From positions 1 through 38,038 of the forward strand of contig JAIRNE010000004.1 of NCBI GenBank assembly GCA_031258205.1: a stretch of 38,038 bases of DNA. Direction: 5' to 3'. The notes below the pieces were generated by a model. That model had not been told where the DNA came from and did no database searches. It was given only the letters and a program-made list of their open reading frames with translations. A program made the translations under genes and the position numbers. Positions 28,783 to 38,038 of this stretch are shown here, piece by piece. The stretch comes from Campylobacteraceae bacterium. GTDB lineage: Bacteria; Campylobacterota; Campylobacteria; Campylobacterales; Campylobacteraceae. Every line of letters begins with the position of its first letter. Positions within the stretch are counted from its first letter, which is position 1.

Positions 28783-29928
28783 ATGAGCGTTTTATTAAAA
28801 TATCTTGAAAAAAAACCGCTATATTATGACCATATAGATTACGGACGGATGCCGCGCATTTTTAATGCCGTATCTCACAACTTTCGCTTCCCTAAAGCCG
28901 TACATGTTATAGGCACAAACGGCAAAGGTTCAACAGGCAGATTTTTAGCGCAAATACTTGAGGATACAGGGCTTAAAATCGGACACTACACATCTCCGCA
29001 TATTTTGGAGTTTAACGAACGTTTTTACAAAGACGGCGCATGTGTCGGGTATGACGAATTGGATATACTGCATGAGAGACTTTTAAAAATATTGGGTGCT
29101 TACGAGAGCGAACTCTCATATTTTGAATATGCTACGTTTTTAGCTTTTTTAGCTTACGAAAAGTGCGATTATATGATTTTGGAAGCGGGTGTCGGCGGCG
29201 AATTTGACGCCACAAACGTTGCGCCCAAAGCGTTGTCTGTCGTTACTCCCATTTCGTTAGACCATCAGGATTTACTTGGAAAAACCATCAAAGAGATAGC
29301 TTTCACAAAACTTCAAAGCGTGAATAATGTAGCCGTTATCGCGCCGCAGGAAGAGAGCGCGGCGATTGAGATAATCCAGCAAAGAGAGGCTGTTTTAGGG
29401 CTTGAATTTATATATGTGCATAAAGATGAGTACGAAAGCGGCGTGGAGAGATATGCCGATAGATATTTACTGCCGCGTATGTTAAAAGAAAACCTGCTTG
29501 TTGCGCTAAATGCGGCTAAAACGCTTGGTTTTGATGCGGATTTAAGTAAGTTAAAAAAATTAAGCTTAAAAGGCAGATTTGAGAGAATAGCCCCGAATAT
29601 TACGATAGATGTTGGGCATAATATAAGCGCGGCAAAAAGAGCCGCAGAGATTTTTAGCGGAAAAAAAGTGGTTTTAGTTTACAATTCCTATAAAGATAAA
29701 GACTATAATTGCATTTTAAAAATTTTAATGCCCATAATCAAAAGCGTTGAAATTATAGAGTTAGCAAATCCGTATCGCATGGACGCAAAAGATGAGATAA
29801 AAAAAATTCTTATTGAACAGCGAGTGAATGTAAAAAATTTTGACGGGATTAATCAAGATAATGAGTATCTCGTATTTGGCTCGTTTGGTGTCGCGGAGAA
29901 ATTTTTAAGGTATTTTAATGAGACATAA
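28783..29928 (+). CDS. folC: Bifunctional folylpolyglutamate/dihydrofolate synthase
   Basis: VIGTNGKGSTGRFLAQIL, IGHYTSPHILEFNERF, LEAGVGGEFDATN, ISLDHQDLLG. Confidence 0.93.
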   Translation: MSVLLKYLEKKPLYYDHIDYGRMPRIFNAVSHNFRFPKAVHVIGTNGKGSTGRFLAQILEDTGLKIGHYTSPHILEFNERFYKDGACVGYDELDILHERLLKILGAYESELSYFEYATFLAFLAYEKCDYMILEAGVGGEFDATNVAPKALSVVTPISLDHQDLLGKTIKEIAFTKLQSVNNVAVIAPQEESAAIEIIQQREAVLGLEFIYVHKDEYESGVERYADRYLLPRMLKENLLVALNAAKTLGFDADLSKLKKLSLKGRFERIAPNITIDVGHNISAAKRAAEIFSGKKVVLVYNSYKDKDYNCILKILMPIIKSVEIIELANPYRMDAKDEIKKILIEQRVNVKNFDGINQDNEYLVFGSFGVAEKFLRYFNET

Positions 29929-30778
29929 ATTTACGATAACTATTTCGGACGTAAAAGGTTCGCGTCACTATACGATAGACGATATATTAAAACGCGTAGT
30001 TGCCATATTTTTAATACTTATCGCTTTACTGTTTGCAGGCGGCGTTATATATATCACGGTTTTGAATCACAAGGTTGGACAGCTTGACATTAAAAAAGAC
30101 GAACTTCAAAATGAGTTAAATGATAAGATAGCCTATTATGAAGTGATAAAAAGCAAAATTGAAGAGATAGAGTCAATCATTGGAATTGCTCATGAGGAAG
30201 ATGAAAATATAACTCATGAAGCGAGACTTTCAAATATCACTCTTACAACCGTACAGCAGTCTTTGCTTTTACAGTTTATACCAAACGGCGCAGTTACGAC
30301 GCATAATGGGATATCCGATAAATTCGGCATGAGAAAACATCCTATAAAAATGACAAACGAGTTTCACAGCGGACTTGATTTTAGAACGCCTCTGCAAACG
30401 CCGATTTACGCTCCGGCTCTTGGCATAGTAGAATATGCCGGATACAGCGACTCCGGATACGGCTCTTTGGTGATTGTAGATCACGGTTTTGGATTTAAAA
30501 GTTATTATGCCCACTTGGATAGAAAGATGCTGGTTAAAGTGGGGCAATTCGTTAAAAAAGGCGACCATATAGCAAATTCGGGTAATACGGGGCTCTCAAG
30601 CGGTCCGCATCTGCATTATGAGGTGCGTTTTCTTGGGCGCGCGCTGAATCCTATAAATTTTGTAAATTGGAATTTAAATGATTTTTCACAAATTTTTGAG
30701 AAGGAGACAAACGTACAATGGGACTCTTTGTTAGAGGTGATGAGCATATTATTAGCAAACAAACAGAATCCACAATAG
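29918..30778 (+). CDS. M23 family metallopeptidase
   Basis: GMRKHPIKMTNEFHSGLDFRTPLQTPIYAPALGIVEYAG...HGFGFKSYYAHLD...SGPHLHYEVRF; N-terminal TM and coiled coil. Confidence 0.94.
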   Translation: MRHKFTITISDVKGSRHYTIDDILKRVVAIFLILIALLFAGGVIYITVLNHKVGQLDIKKDELQNELNDKIAYYEVIKSKIEEIESIIGIAHEEDENITHEARLSNITLTTVQQSLLLQFIPNGAVTTHNGISDKFGMRKHPIKMTNEFHSGLDFRTPLQTPIYAPALGIVEYAGYSDSGYGSLVIVDHGFGFKSYYAHLDRKMLVKVGQFVKKGDHIANSGNTGLSSGPHLHYEVRFLGRALNPINFVNWNLNDFSQIFEKETNVQWDSLLEVMSILLANKQNPQ

Positions 30779-31128
30779 TAGCTAACGGAGCGAAACTTGA
30801 GGGAGTGTTCGAACTCTCTACATATCTTTATGTGGACGGCATGGTTTTAGGCAAGGTTTATTCCACAAGCACTATCGTTATCGGCAAGCGCGGTCTTATC
30901 AAAGGCGAAGTAGAAGCGCCGAAAATGATGATTAACGGCAAGTTTGAAGGTAAAGCCGTATGCGAGAGCATTGAGATTTTAGAGGGCGGCGCACTGTTTG
31001 GCGTAGTTTACAGTAATGAATTGGTTATTGAGCAAAAGTCTCATTTTGAAGGCGAGAGTCACAAAAAAGATACAACAGAACAGCGTTTGATAACGGTAGA
31101 AGAGACAGACGAAGAGAGTAAAGAATAG
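30718..31128 (+). CDS. Bactofilin family cytoskeletal protein
   Basis: TIVANGAKLEGVFELSTYLYVDGMVLGKVYSTSTIVIGKRGLIKGEVEAPKMMINGKFEGKAVCESIEIL beta-helix repeats. Confidence 0.92.
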   Translation: MGLFVRGDEHIISKQTESTIVANGAKLEGVFELSTYLYVDGMVLGKVYSTSTIVIGKRGLIKGEVEAPKMMINGKFEGKAVCESIEILEGGALFGVVYSNELVIEQKSHFEGESHKKDTTEQRLITVEETDEESKE

Positions 31129-31131
31129 AGT

Positions 31132-34107
31132 TTGCAAGCGGCAGTTTTTGAGTATCTAAAGCAAAAAAGCGAAGTTGAAGTTATCATTTGCAAAGATGAT
31201 AAAGACGCTTTTACTGTCTCTAATGCCGCCGCGTTTGCAGGCAGAGAAACATTTACTCTGCCTGACTTTCGAGCATCTTTTGGCGATGATTTACGCTCAT
31301 ACCGAAGCGAGTTGTTTGAACTTATCAATGTACTTGGCAGGTATCACAAAGAGAGTTCTGCAAAAAAGATTTTGATATCTCCTCTAAGGACGCTGCTTCA
31401 TTCGCTCCCAAAACCGTATCTTTTTGAAACTTTAGCTATAAAATTCGGCGATACGATAAAACTTGGCGAATTTAAAGAGAAGCTTTTGCGCTGGGGGTAC
31501 AGCTTTGTAGATATCGTTGAGGAGCGCGGCGAAGCGTCGTTTAGAGGCGATATAGCAGATATCTATCCTACCGATTTTGAAGAGGCTGTGCGTATCTGTT
31601 TTTTTGACAATCAAGTGGAGAGTATCAGATATTTTTCCGTCCAAAGTCAAAAAAGCCAAAAAGAAGAGTTAGACAGCGTTACGATAACGCCGGCACTCTT
31701 TTCGCTTGACGGCAGCGCTTATGAAAAGATGAGCAGTGACGTTAAAAAGTTAAATTCCAACAGTATTAATCAAGATATAGAGTCTTTGGGTTTTTGGACA
31801 TTGGGCGAAAATGCCGAAAATTATCTGTCCGAAAAAAAATCTATCTACGCTTATAAAATGGAAAACGAGCTTGAAGAGGCGTCGCAGTTTTATAATGCAG
31901 ACTTAAAACTTTTAAAATCTATCCCCATAATACCCGAACCTTCTGTTTTTAAAGATTTGCAAATATCTGCTATAAAGCCTTTTTTAGAGTTTCATAAAAA
32001 GCAGAAAGTTAAAATTTTAGCGCGCTCACAAACGCTTGTAAAACAAGCGGATATAGAGCTTGGCGGTAATGTGGAATTTGTGCAAAGTCCGCTGATTGTT
32101 AATCTCATTTCAGAAAACGAGATAATTATCTCATTAAACCGTCCGGTTCAAAAAAAGCGCAGAAAACATCCGTCCATACTGCTTGACGAACTTAAAATCG
32201 GCGATTATGTAGTGCATGAAAATTACGGCATAGGCATCTTTAGAGGTTTGCAAAATACGACTGTTTTAGGCGCAAAGAGAGATTTTATCTTTATAGAGTA
32301 TCAAGACGGTGACAAACTTCTTTTGCCTGTGGAAAATCTAAACCTCATAGACCGTTATATCGCAGACAGCGGCTCTGTAGCGGTTTTGGACAGGCTTGGC
32401 AAAGGAAGCTTTCTAAAGCTCAAAGAAAAAACACGCGCGAAACTCTTTGAAATCGCTAAAGAGATTATAGATATAGCGGCTAAAAGAGAGCTTATAGAGG
32501 GCTTTAAGATGGACATTTTAAATGCGCCCGTAGACGAGTTTCAAAATAGCGCCGGTTTTACATATACCCCCGACCAGAGAAAAAGCGTTGAAGAGATTTT
32601 GCAGGATTTGGGTTCGGGCAGAGTTATGGACAGGCTTCTTAGCGGCGATGTCGGATTTGGTAAAACCGAAGTTGCCATGAATGCTATCCTTTGCGCCGCA
32701 AAAAACGGTTTCCAATCGCTTTTTATCGTACCTACAACGCTTTTATCGCTGCAGCATTTCAAAAGCGTTTCCAAAAGATTTGAAAATTTTGGCGTTAAGG
32801 CGGCAAAGCTTGATAGATTTTCTTCCTCTAAAGAGAAGAGCGCAATATTGAAAGGATTAAAAGAGGGCGCAATTGACGTTTGTATCGGCACTCACGCGCT
32901 TTTAGGGGTGAATTGTAAAAATTTAGCCCTTTTAATTATAGACGAAGAGCATAAATTTGGCGTTAAACAAAAAGAGAAGTTAAAAAATATGCGCGAGAAT
33001 ATACATATATTGTCCATGAGCGCAACGCCGATTCCAAGAAGTCTTAACATGGCTTTGAGTTCTATAAAACAGTATTCGCAGATTTTAACTCCGCCAAACG
33101 ACAGAGAAGATGTGCGGACATTTGTAAAAGAGTATGATGAGAAAATCGTGCGCGAGGTAATATCAAGAGAGCTTAGGCGCGCTGGACAAGTCTTTTATAT
33201 TCATAACCGTATAGCCACGATAAATCTAAAAGCTAAAGAGTTAAAAAAAATAGTCCCAAATATTCGCGTTTTGGTATTGCATTCAGGAATAAGCGATTCT
33301 ATCAGCGAAGATGAGATACTAAAGTTTGAAAACAGAGAGTATGACGTACTGCTTTCAACTTCAATCGTAGAGAGCGGCATTCACCTGCCGAATGCCAATA
33401 CTATCATTATAGAGTCTTCCGAGCGTTTCGGCATGGCGGATTTACATCAATTGCGCGGCAGAGTAGGGCGCGCTCACAATCAAGGCTTTTGTTACTTTTT
33501 GGTGGACAATAAAGAGGAGTTAAACGAGGGTGGACGCAAAAGACTTTTAGCTTTAGAGTCTAACTCATTTTTGGGAAGCGGTTCGGTATTGGCTTATCAT
33601 GATTTGGAAATACGAGGCGGCGGCAATTTGATAGGCGAGGCTCAAAGCGGACACATAAAACATATAGGTTACTCTTTATATCTTAAGATGCTGGAAAATG
33701 CCATCAATGAATTGATGCATAAAACTGCCGCAAAAAAGCGTGACGTAGAGATAAAACTTTCCGTAAGTGCATATCTGAATGAACGGTTTATCAGCGAGGA
33801 TAGACTGCGGCTTGAGCTTTACCGCCGTTTGAGCAAATGCGAAAGCGTCAGCGAAGTTTATACAATAGAAGAAGAGATGGAGGATAGATTTGGGCAGCTT
33901 GACGAACCCTCAAAGCAATTTTTATCAATTATCATTATAAAGATTTTGGCTTTTGAATTGGGATTTAAAAGTATTGTAAATTATAAGGAGAATATCGCCA
34001 TCACAGATGAAAACGACAAAAGAGTTTATCTTAAAGCCGCAAGTTTTGACGATGATGATATAATATCCTCTATTCTTGGGTTTTTGCGAAAAGGGGAGAA
34101 TAAATGA
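31132..34107 (+). CDS. mfd: Transcription-repair coupling factor Mfd
   Basis: IGDYVVHENYGIGIFRGL RID-like region; LSGDVGFGKTEVAMNA, IIDEEHKFGVKQKEKLK, SMSATPIPRSLNMAL, LRGRVGRAHNQGFCYFL; TTG start. Confidence 0.96.
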   Translation: MQAAVFEYLKQKSEVEVIICKDDKDAFTVSNAAAFAGRETFTLPDFRASFGDDLRSYRSELFELINVLGRYHKESSAKKILISPLRTLLHSLPKPYLFETLAIKFGDTIKLGEFKEKLLRWGYSFVDIVEERGEASFRGDIADIYPTDFEEAVRICFFDNQVESIRYFSVQSQKSQKEELDSVTITPALFSLDGSAYEKMSSDVKKLNSNSINQDIESLGFWTLGENAENYLSEKKSIYAYKMENELEEASQFYNADLKLLKSIPIIPEPSVFKDLQISAIKPFLEFHKKQKVKILARSQTLVKQADIELGGNVEFVQSPLIVNLISENEIIISLNRPVQKKRRKHPSILLDELKIGDYVVHENYGIGIFRGLQNTTVLGAKRDFIFIEYQDGDKLLLPVENLNLIDRYIADSGSVAVLDRLGKGSFLKLKEKTRAKLFEIAKEIIDIAAKRELIEGFKMDILNAPVDEFQNSAGFTYTPDQRKSVEEILQDLGSGRVMDRLLSGDVGFGKTEVAMNAILCAAKNGFQSLFIVPTTLLSLQHFKSVSKRFENFGVKAAKLDRFSSSKEKSAILKGLKEGAIDVCIGTHALLGVNCKNLALLIIDEEHKFGVKQKEKLKNMRENIHILSMSATPIPRSLNMALSSIKQYSQILTPPNDREDVRTFVKEYDEKIVREVISRELRRAGQVFYIHNRIATINLKAKELKKIVPNIRVLVLHSGISDSISEDEILKFENREYDVLLSTSIVESGIHLPNANTIIIESSERFGMADLHQLRGRVGRAHNQGFCYFLVDNKEELNEGGRKRLLALESNSFLGSGSVLAYHDLEIRGGGNLIGEAQSGHIKHIGYSLYLKMLENAINELMHKTAAKKRDVEIKLSVSAYLNERFISEDRLRLELYRRLSKCESVSEVYTIEEEMEDRFGQLDEPSKQFLSIIIIKILAFELGFKSIVNYKENIAITDENDKRVYLKAASFDDDDIISSILGFLRKGENK

Positions 34108-34871
34108 TAGATTGGGAAAATACGAAAGCCGCCGTTTATAGAGCTAAAAAAGAGAGTTTAAAACCTGTTTTTGACGTGGATACTGTTACTCTGGAAGAAC
34201 TGCTTTATATAGACGAGCAAAAAAAGGCGCTTTGTGAAAATACGCAAAGATTTTTAGACGGCAAAAAGGCTTCGCACGCGCTTTTGTGGGGCTCAAGGGG
34301 TACTGGCAAATCATCTTTGATAAAAGCTGTTTTAAACCGTTTTTATAAAGACGGACTTAGGGTTATAGAGATATCAAAAGAGGATTTAAGCGCGCTTACC
34401 GATATAAGCGATGAGATAAGGGATTTGGCGTATAAATTTATCATATTTTGCGACGATATCTCTTTTGAAACAGGCGACGCAAGCTATAAAGCCTTAAAAA
34501 GCGTTATTGAAGGGTCAATTGAATTGCCTCCTAAAAATGTTTTGGTATATGCTACCTCTAACCGCCGCCATTTGATACCGGAATTTCACACTGATAACGA
34601 CGGCACGGTAATAAAAAACGGCGAAATTCATTATTCGGATAATGTGGAAGAGAAGATTTCGCTTTCAGACAGATTTGGGCTTTGGCTTTCGTTTTATCAG
34701 GGTACGTTTGATGAGTATCTGGAAATTGCAGAGAGTTATTTTCCATCGTTAAGTCCCGAAAAACGCGCATTAATGCGTGATGAAGCAAAACGTTACGCCT
34801 CTTACCGCGCATCCAGAAGCGGACGCACGGCAAAGCAGTTTTTTGAACTTTTTGGAGATAAGTTTTTATGA
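34104..34871 (+). CDS. DUF815-family AAA ATPase
   Basis: HALLWGSRGTGKSSLIKAVLN Walker A, FIIFCDDISFE Walker B, NVLVYATSNRRHLIPE. Confidence 0.88.
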   Translation: MIDWENTKAAVYRAKKESLKPVFDVDTVTLEELLYIDEQKKALCENTQRFLDGKKASHALLWGSRGTGKSSLIKAVLNRFYKDGLRVIEISKEDLSALTDISDEIRDLAYKFIIFCDDISFETGDASYKALKSVIEGSIELPPKNVLVYATSNRRHLIPEFHTDNDGTVIKNGEIHYSDNVEEKISLSDRFGLWLSFYQGTFDEYLEIAESYFPSLSPEKRALMRDEAKRYASYRASRSGRTAKQFFELFGDKFL

Positions 34872-35674
34872 AGATAGGTTTTATAGGAGATGTCGTAGGC
34901 AGACCGGGGCGCGATATGATAAAAGCGCATTTAAAAAAGTTAAGAGAAGAGTTTGAGATAGATTTTGTGATAGCCAATACCGAAAATGCTTCGCATGGTT
35001 TTGGTATAGCCGCGAAAAATGCGGTTGAACTTTTTAACGGCGGTATTGATGTGATGAGCGGCGGAAATCACACTTGGGATAGAGGCGATATAGCGGAGTG
35101 CATGAAAACGATGCCGATTTTGCGTCCGTATAATCTGCCCGATATTGTGCCCGGACGCGGAAGTATGGTGTGCGATATTAACGGCGGCAAACTTGGCATC
35201 ATAAATCTTATGGGGCATTTTACGATGCCCATGTGTGACAATCCGTTTTTAAAAGCGAAAGAGGCTGTCAATTTTGTCAAAGAGCAAAAAGCAGAGGCTG
35301 TTTTTATAGATTTTCATGCAGAATCCACAAGCGAGAAAACGGCTCTTTTTGCAATGTTAAAAGGCGAAGTATCCGCTATCGTCGGCACCCATACGCATAT
35401 AGGAACAGATGATTTGACGATAGACAACGGAACTCTTTTTTTGTGCGATATAGGTTTAACAGGATGCAGGGACGGCGTTATCGGCGTAGATAAAGAAGCG
35501 CCGATAAAACGTTTTTTAACCGGCTTAAATTATCCTTTTGATATACCAAAAGAGTGTAAAAAAATCTTTCAAATGGTTGTTTTTGAGCTTCAAGGCAGAG
35601 TTTGCACCGAAGCTTTCAAGATTAAGATTTATGACCACAATGAACGAGAGATAACAAAAGCGCGCCATGAATAG
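34868..35674 (+). CDS. YmdB/TIGR00282-family metallophosphoesterase
   Basis: MKIGFIGDVVGRPGRDMIK, IANTENASHGFGI, MSGGNHTWDR, VGTHTHIGTDDLTI, ITKARHE C-terminus. Confidence 0.93.
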   Translation: MKIGFIGDVVGRPGRDMIKAHLKKLREEFEIDFVIANTENASHGFGIAAKNAVELFNGGIDVMSGGNHTWDRGDIAECMKTMPILRPYNLPDIVPGRGSMVCDINGGKLGIINLMGHFTMPMCDNPFLKAKEAVNFVKEQKAEAVFIDFHAESTSEKTALFAMLKGEVSAIVGTHTHIGTDDLTIDNGTLFLCDIGLTGCRDGVIGVDKEAPIKRFLTGLNYPFDIPKECKKIFQMVVFELQGRVCTEAFKIKIYDHNEREITKARHE

Positions 35675-36323
35675 CTTAGAACTTTTATCCGCTTTAAAAC
35701 GGCTTGGGTATCTGAAAGAGTCTTGCGAAAAGCTTTGGTGGCCAAACAGCGGTTCGTTTGAAGTGGTTGTCGGAGCGATTTTGACACAGCAGACAAAATG
35801 GAGCAATGTCGAAATTTCTCTTTCCAATCTAAAAAGCCGCTCTTTGCTTACTTTGCACGCATTAGCCGATATTAACGAATATGAATTGGGTTTATTGATA
35901 GAAAAGTCGGGCTTTAAAACTCAAAAAGCATTGAGACTAAAAAAATTGGCGCACAATATCATAAAAGAGTTCGGCGATTTTGAAGTTTTCAAACAAAATG
36001 TAGACAGAGAGTGGCTTTTGGCGCAAAAAGGCATTGGTTTTGAGAGCGCTGATGCGATACTCTGCTATGCATGTTTAAAGCCCGTTATGGTTATAGACAG
36101 TTACACAAATAGACTTTTGAAGAGTTTCGGATATGAGTTTGAGAGTTACGAAGAGATACAAGAGTGGTTTTATGACGGGATTTTGGGCAGGTGGGATAGA
36201 GCGATTGCAATGTACGATTTTGATATTGACGAAAATACTCTTTTCGCGCGATATCACGGCAAAATAGTGGAGTTTTGCAAAGACGATACAAAAGGACAAA
36301 AGCTAAAAGCGTTAACGCTATGA
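35667..36323 (+). CDS. HhH-GPD base-excision glycosylase, MagIII-like (3-methyladenine DNA glycosylase)
   Basis: WWPNSGSFEVVVGAILTQQTKW, REWLLAQKGIGFESADAILCYACLKPVMVIDSYTNRLL; no C-terminal Fe-S cysteine set; layout recalls H. pylori MagIII (from memory). Confidence 0.82.
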   Translation: MNSLELLSALKRLGYLKESCEKLWWPNSGSFEVVVGAILTQQTKWSNVEISLSNLKSRSLLTLHALADINEYELGLLIEKSGFKTQKALRLKKLAHNIIKEFGDFEVFKQNVDREWLLAQKGIGFESADAILCYACLKPVMVIDSYTNRLLKSFGYEFESYEEIQEWFYDGILGRWDRAIAMYDFDIDENTLFARYHGKIVEFCKDDTKGQKLKALTL

Positions 36324-37162
36324 AATTTCATCGGGTTTATATAGAGATTACTAACGTCTGCGCGCTTAACTGCGGTTTTTGCCCGAACAAATCAACCCCT
36401 GCGCGCACAATGGATTTGGCGTTGTTTCAAAAAATAGCGCGGGAGTTAAAAGGCAAAACAAAAGAGATAGCGTTACATGTGATGGGCGACCCGCTTTTAA
36501 ATAAAAATCTGCATTGTTACTTGGATATTGCGGCTGAATTTTCCCACAAAGTATCGCTTACGACAAGCGGTTTTTATCTGAAATTGCACGACAAATCAAC
36601 GCTTTTGCATAAGGCTGTCGGGCAGATTAATATTTCATTGAACAGCTTCAATAAAAACGCTAAAAAGATGAGTTTGGAAGAGTATTTGAAGCCGATTTTT
36701 GAACTTATTGATTATAAACTTGAAAAAAACGGGAGCGAATTTATAAACCTTAGACTTTGGAATTTGGACGCCGATAATTCAGAAGCGGCTTTTAACGAAT
36801 CAATTTTCAATATGCTTTATAAAAAATACGGCGCGAAGGTATATCAAAATAACAATAGAATAGCCAAAAAAACGCTTGTTCATTTTGACGAACTCTTTAA
36901 TTGGCCAAGTTTGGATGCGCCCATCGTAAAAGATACGAAATGTTACGGTTTAAATGCGCAGATAGGTATTTTATCGGACGGCAGAGTAACGCCGTGCTGT
37001 CTTGATTATAAAGGGTCGGTTTTATTGGGTAATGCCAATAGCGAAACTATCAAAGAGATACTTCGCCGCGCCGCGCCGACGGCAAATGCGCTTAGAAATG
37101 GTATTATAACCGAAGAGCTTTGCAGGAGATGTTCTTATAGATTGAGATTTAAGGAGTTTTAA
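36320..37162 (+). CDS. Radical SAM/SPASM domain protein
   Basis: YIEITNVCALNCGFCPNKS (CX3CX2C), LHVMGDPLLN, C-terminal GRVTPCCLDYKGSVLLGNANSETIKEIL...LCRRC; ATG at 36320 preferred over TTG at 36275. Confidence 0.9.
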   Translation: MKFHRVYIEITNVCALNCGFCPNKSTPARTMDLALFQKIARELKGKTKEIALHVMGDPLLNKNLHCYLDIAAEFSHKVSLTTSGFYLKLHDKSTLLHKAVGQINISLNSFNKNAKKMSLEEYLKPIFELIDYKLEKNGSEFINLRLWNLDADNSEAAFNESIFNMLYKKYGAKVYQNNNRIAKKTLVHFDELFNWPSLDAPIVKDTKCYGLNAQIGILSDGRVTPCCLDYKGSVLLGNANSETIKEILRRAAPTANALRNGIITEELCRRCSYRLRFKEF

Positions 37163-37536
37163 TGCCGATATTTAAAAACGAATTTATTACTGTTTTTAAA
37201 GAGGAGTCGCATATTCCATGGCTGAAAATTTTCACGACTGCGCCGTATAAAGAGTTGACAGATTGTCCTTTAAGGTTAAGAGAGGAGCTTTACCGCTCTA
37301 TGGAGATAACGGAAAGACAGATGAGAAATTATTATCATCCTGTCAAAATCAACATAGCAATGTTTGGCAACTATGTGCCGCATCTGCATATACATGTTAT
37401 GGCGCGTTTTGAAAATGATGCGTTTTTCCCGGAATCCATGTGGGGTAAAAAACAGCGCGAACCCTCTGTCGTACTGCCGGATGAAAAGCCGTTTTTGGAA
37501 GGGTTAATCAAAGAACTGCAAACGATTTTGAGATAA
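37162..37536 (+). CDS. HIT family protein
   Basis: NYVPHLHIHVMARFENDAFFPESMWG (HxHxH region); overlaps stop of the radical SAM gene. Confidence 0.85.
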   Translation: MPIFKNEFITVFKEESHIPWLKIFTTAPYKELTDCPLRLREELYRSMEITERQMRNYYHPVKINIAMFGNYVPHLHIHVMARFENDAFFPESMWGKKQREPSVVLPDEKPFLEGLIKELQTILR

Positions 37537-37554
37537 AGCTTTAAGCGTTATCTC
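37530..37554. other. Stem-loop GAGATAA...TTATCTC at the 3' end of the HIT gene
   Basis: 7-bp perfect stem, 11-nt loop, overlapping the stop codon; no U-tract. Confidence 0.35.
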
Positions 37555-37681
37555 ATGACAGTTTCATCAAATAAACCCCAAAAAGTCGGCGTTACATGAA
37601 ACATGCCCAATCAAAAAGTATTTTAATTTAGAACAAGCGTCGTCAAAGCTTTTATCTATATTTTGCTTTACTAAGACAATT

Positions 37682-38038
<357 letters not shown>

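Noticed and set aside
34558-34977. 139-aa minus-strand ORF
   Set aside because: Antisense to the DUF815 ATPase and YmdB-like genes; no recognisable domain.
37555-37680. About 40-codon open minus-strand frame (…VLVKQNIDKSFDDACSKLKYFLIGHVSCNADFLGFI*) downstream of serS, possibly a decayed gene remnant (DUF302-like)
   Set aside because: Too short, no start codon or RBS, and the family resemblance is too weak to claim.

Overview
The window is about 38 kb of a roughly 38-40% GC bacterial chromosome. Gene content and order look like Campylobacterota (Epsilonproteobacteria); this assignment is from protein-family recognition only. Most of it is densely packed housekeeping sequence: ilvC (partial), dprA, ruvX, recO, accD, rlmH, dusB, queA, tatC/tatB, rpsO, an Rrf2 regulator with a DHH phosphoesterase, rpsF-ssb-rpsR, lnt, yajC-secD-secF, leuS, a LptE-like lipoprotein, folC, an M23 peptidase overlapping a bactofilin, mfd, a DUF815 ATPase, a YmdB-like phosphodiesterase, a MagIII-like glycosylase, a SPASM-type radical SAM protein with a HIT protein, and serS (partial). 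The less ordinary part is about 13.1-21.3 kb. Two non-coding arrays of a modular inverted repeat (TCATTGCGAG...GGCAATCC) lie in opposite orientation around a segment that holds an ABC importer + CX8CX2C radical SAM + threonine-synthase-like cassette and rpsF-ssb-rpsR. The cassette is preceded by a perfect-consensus sigma70 promoter. Other points: a perfect 19-bp palindrome upstream of a Cys-rich Rrf2 regulator, a queA frame that seems to need a non-canonical start codon, and a 61-nt overlap of an M23 peptidase gene with a bactofilin gene. No rRNA, tRNA, CRISPR array, transposase or prophage gene was recognised.
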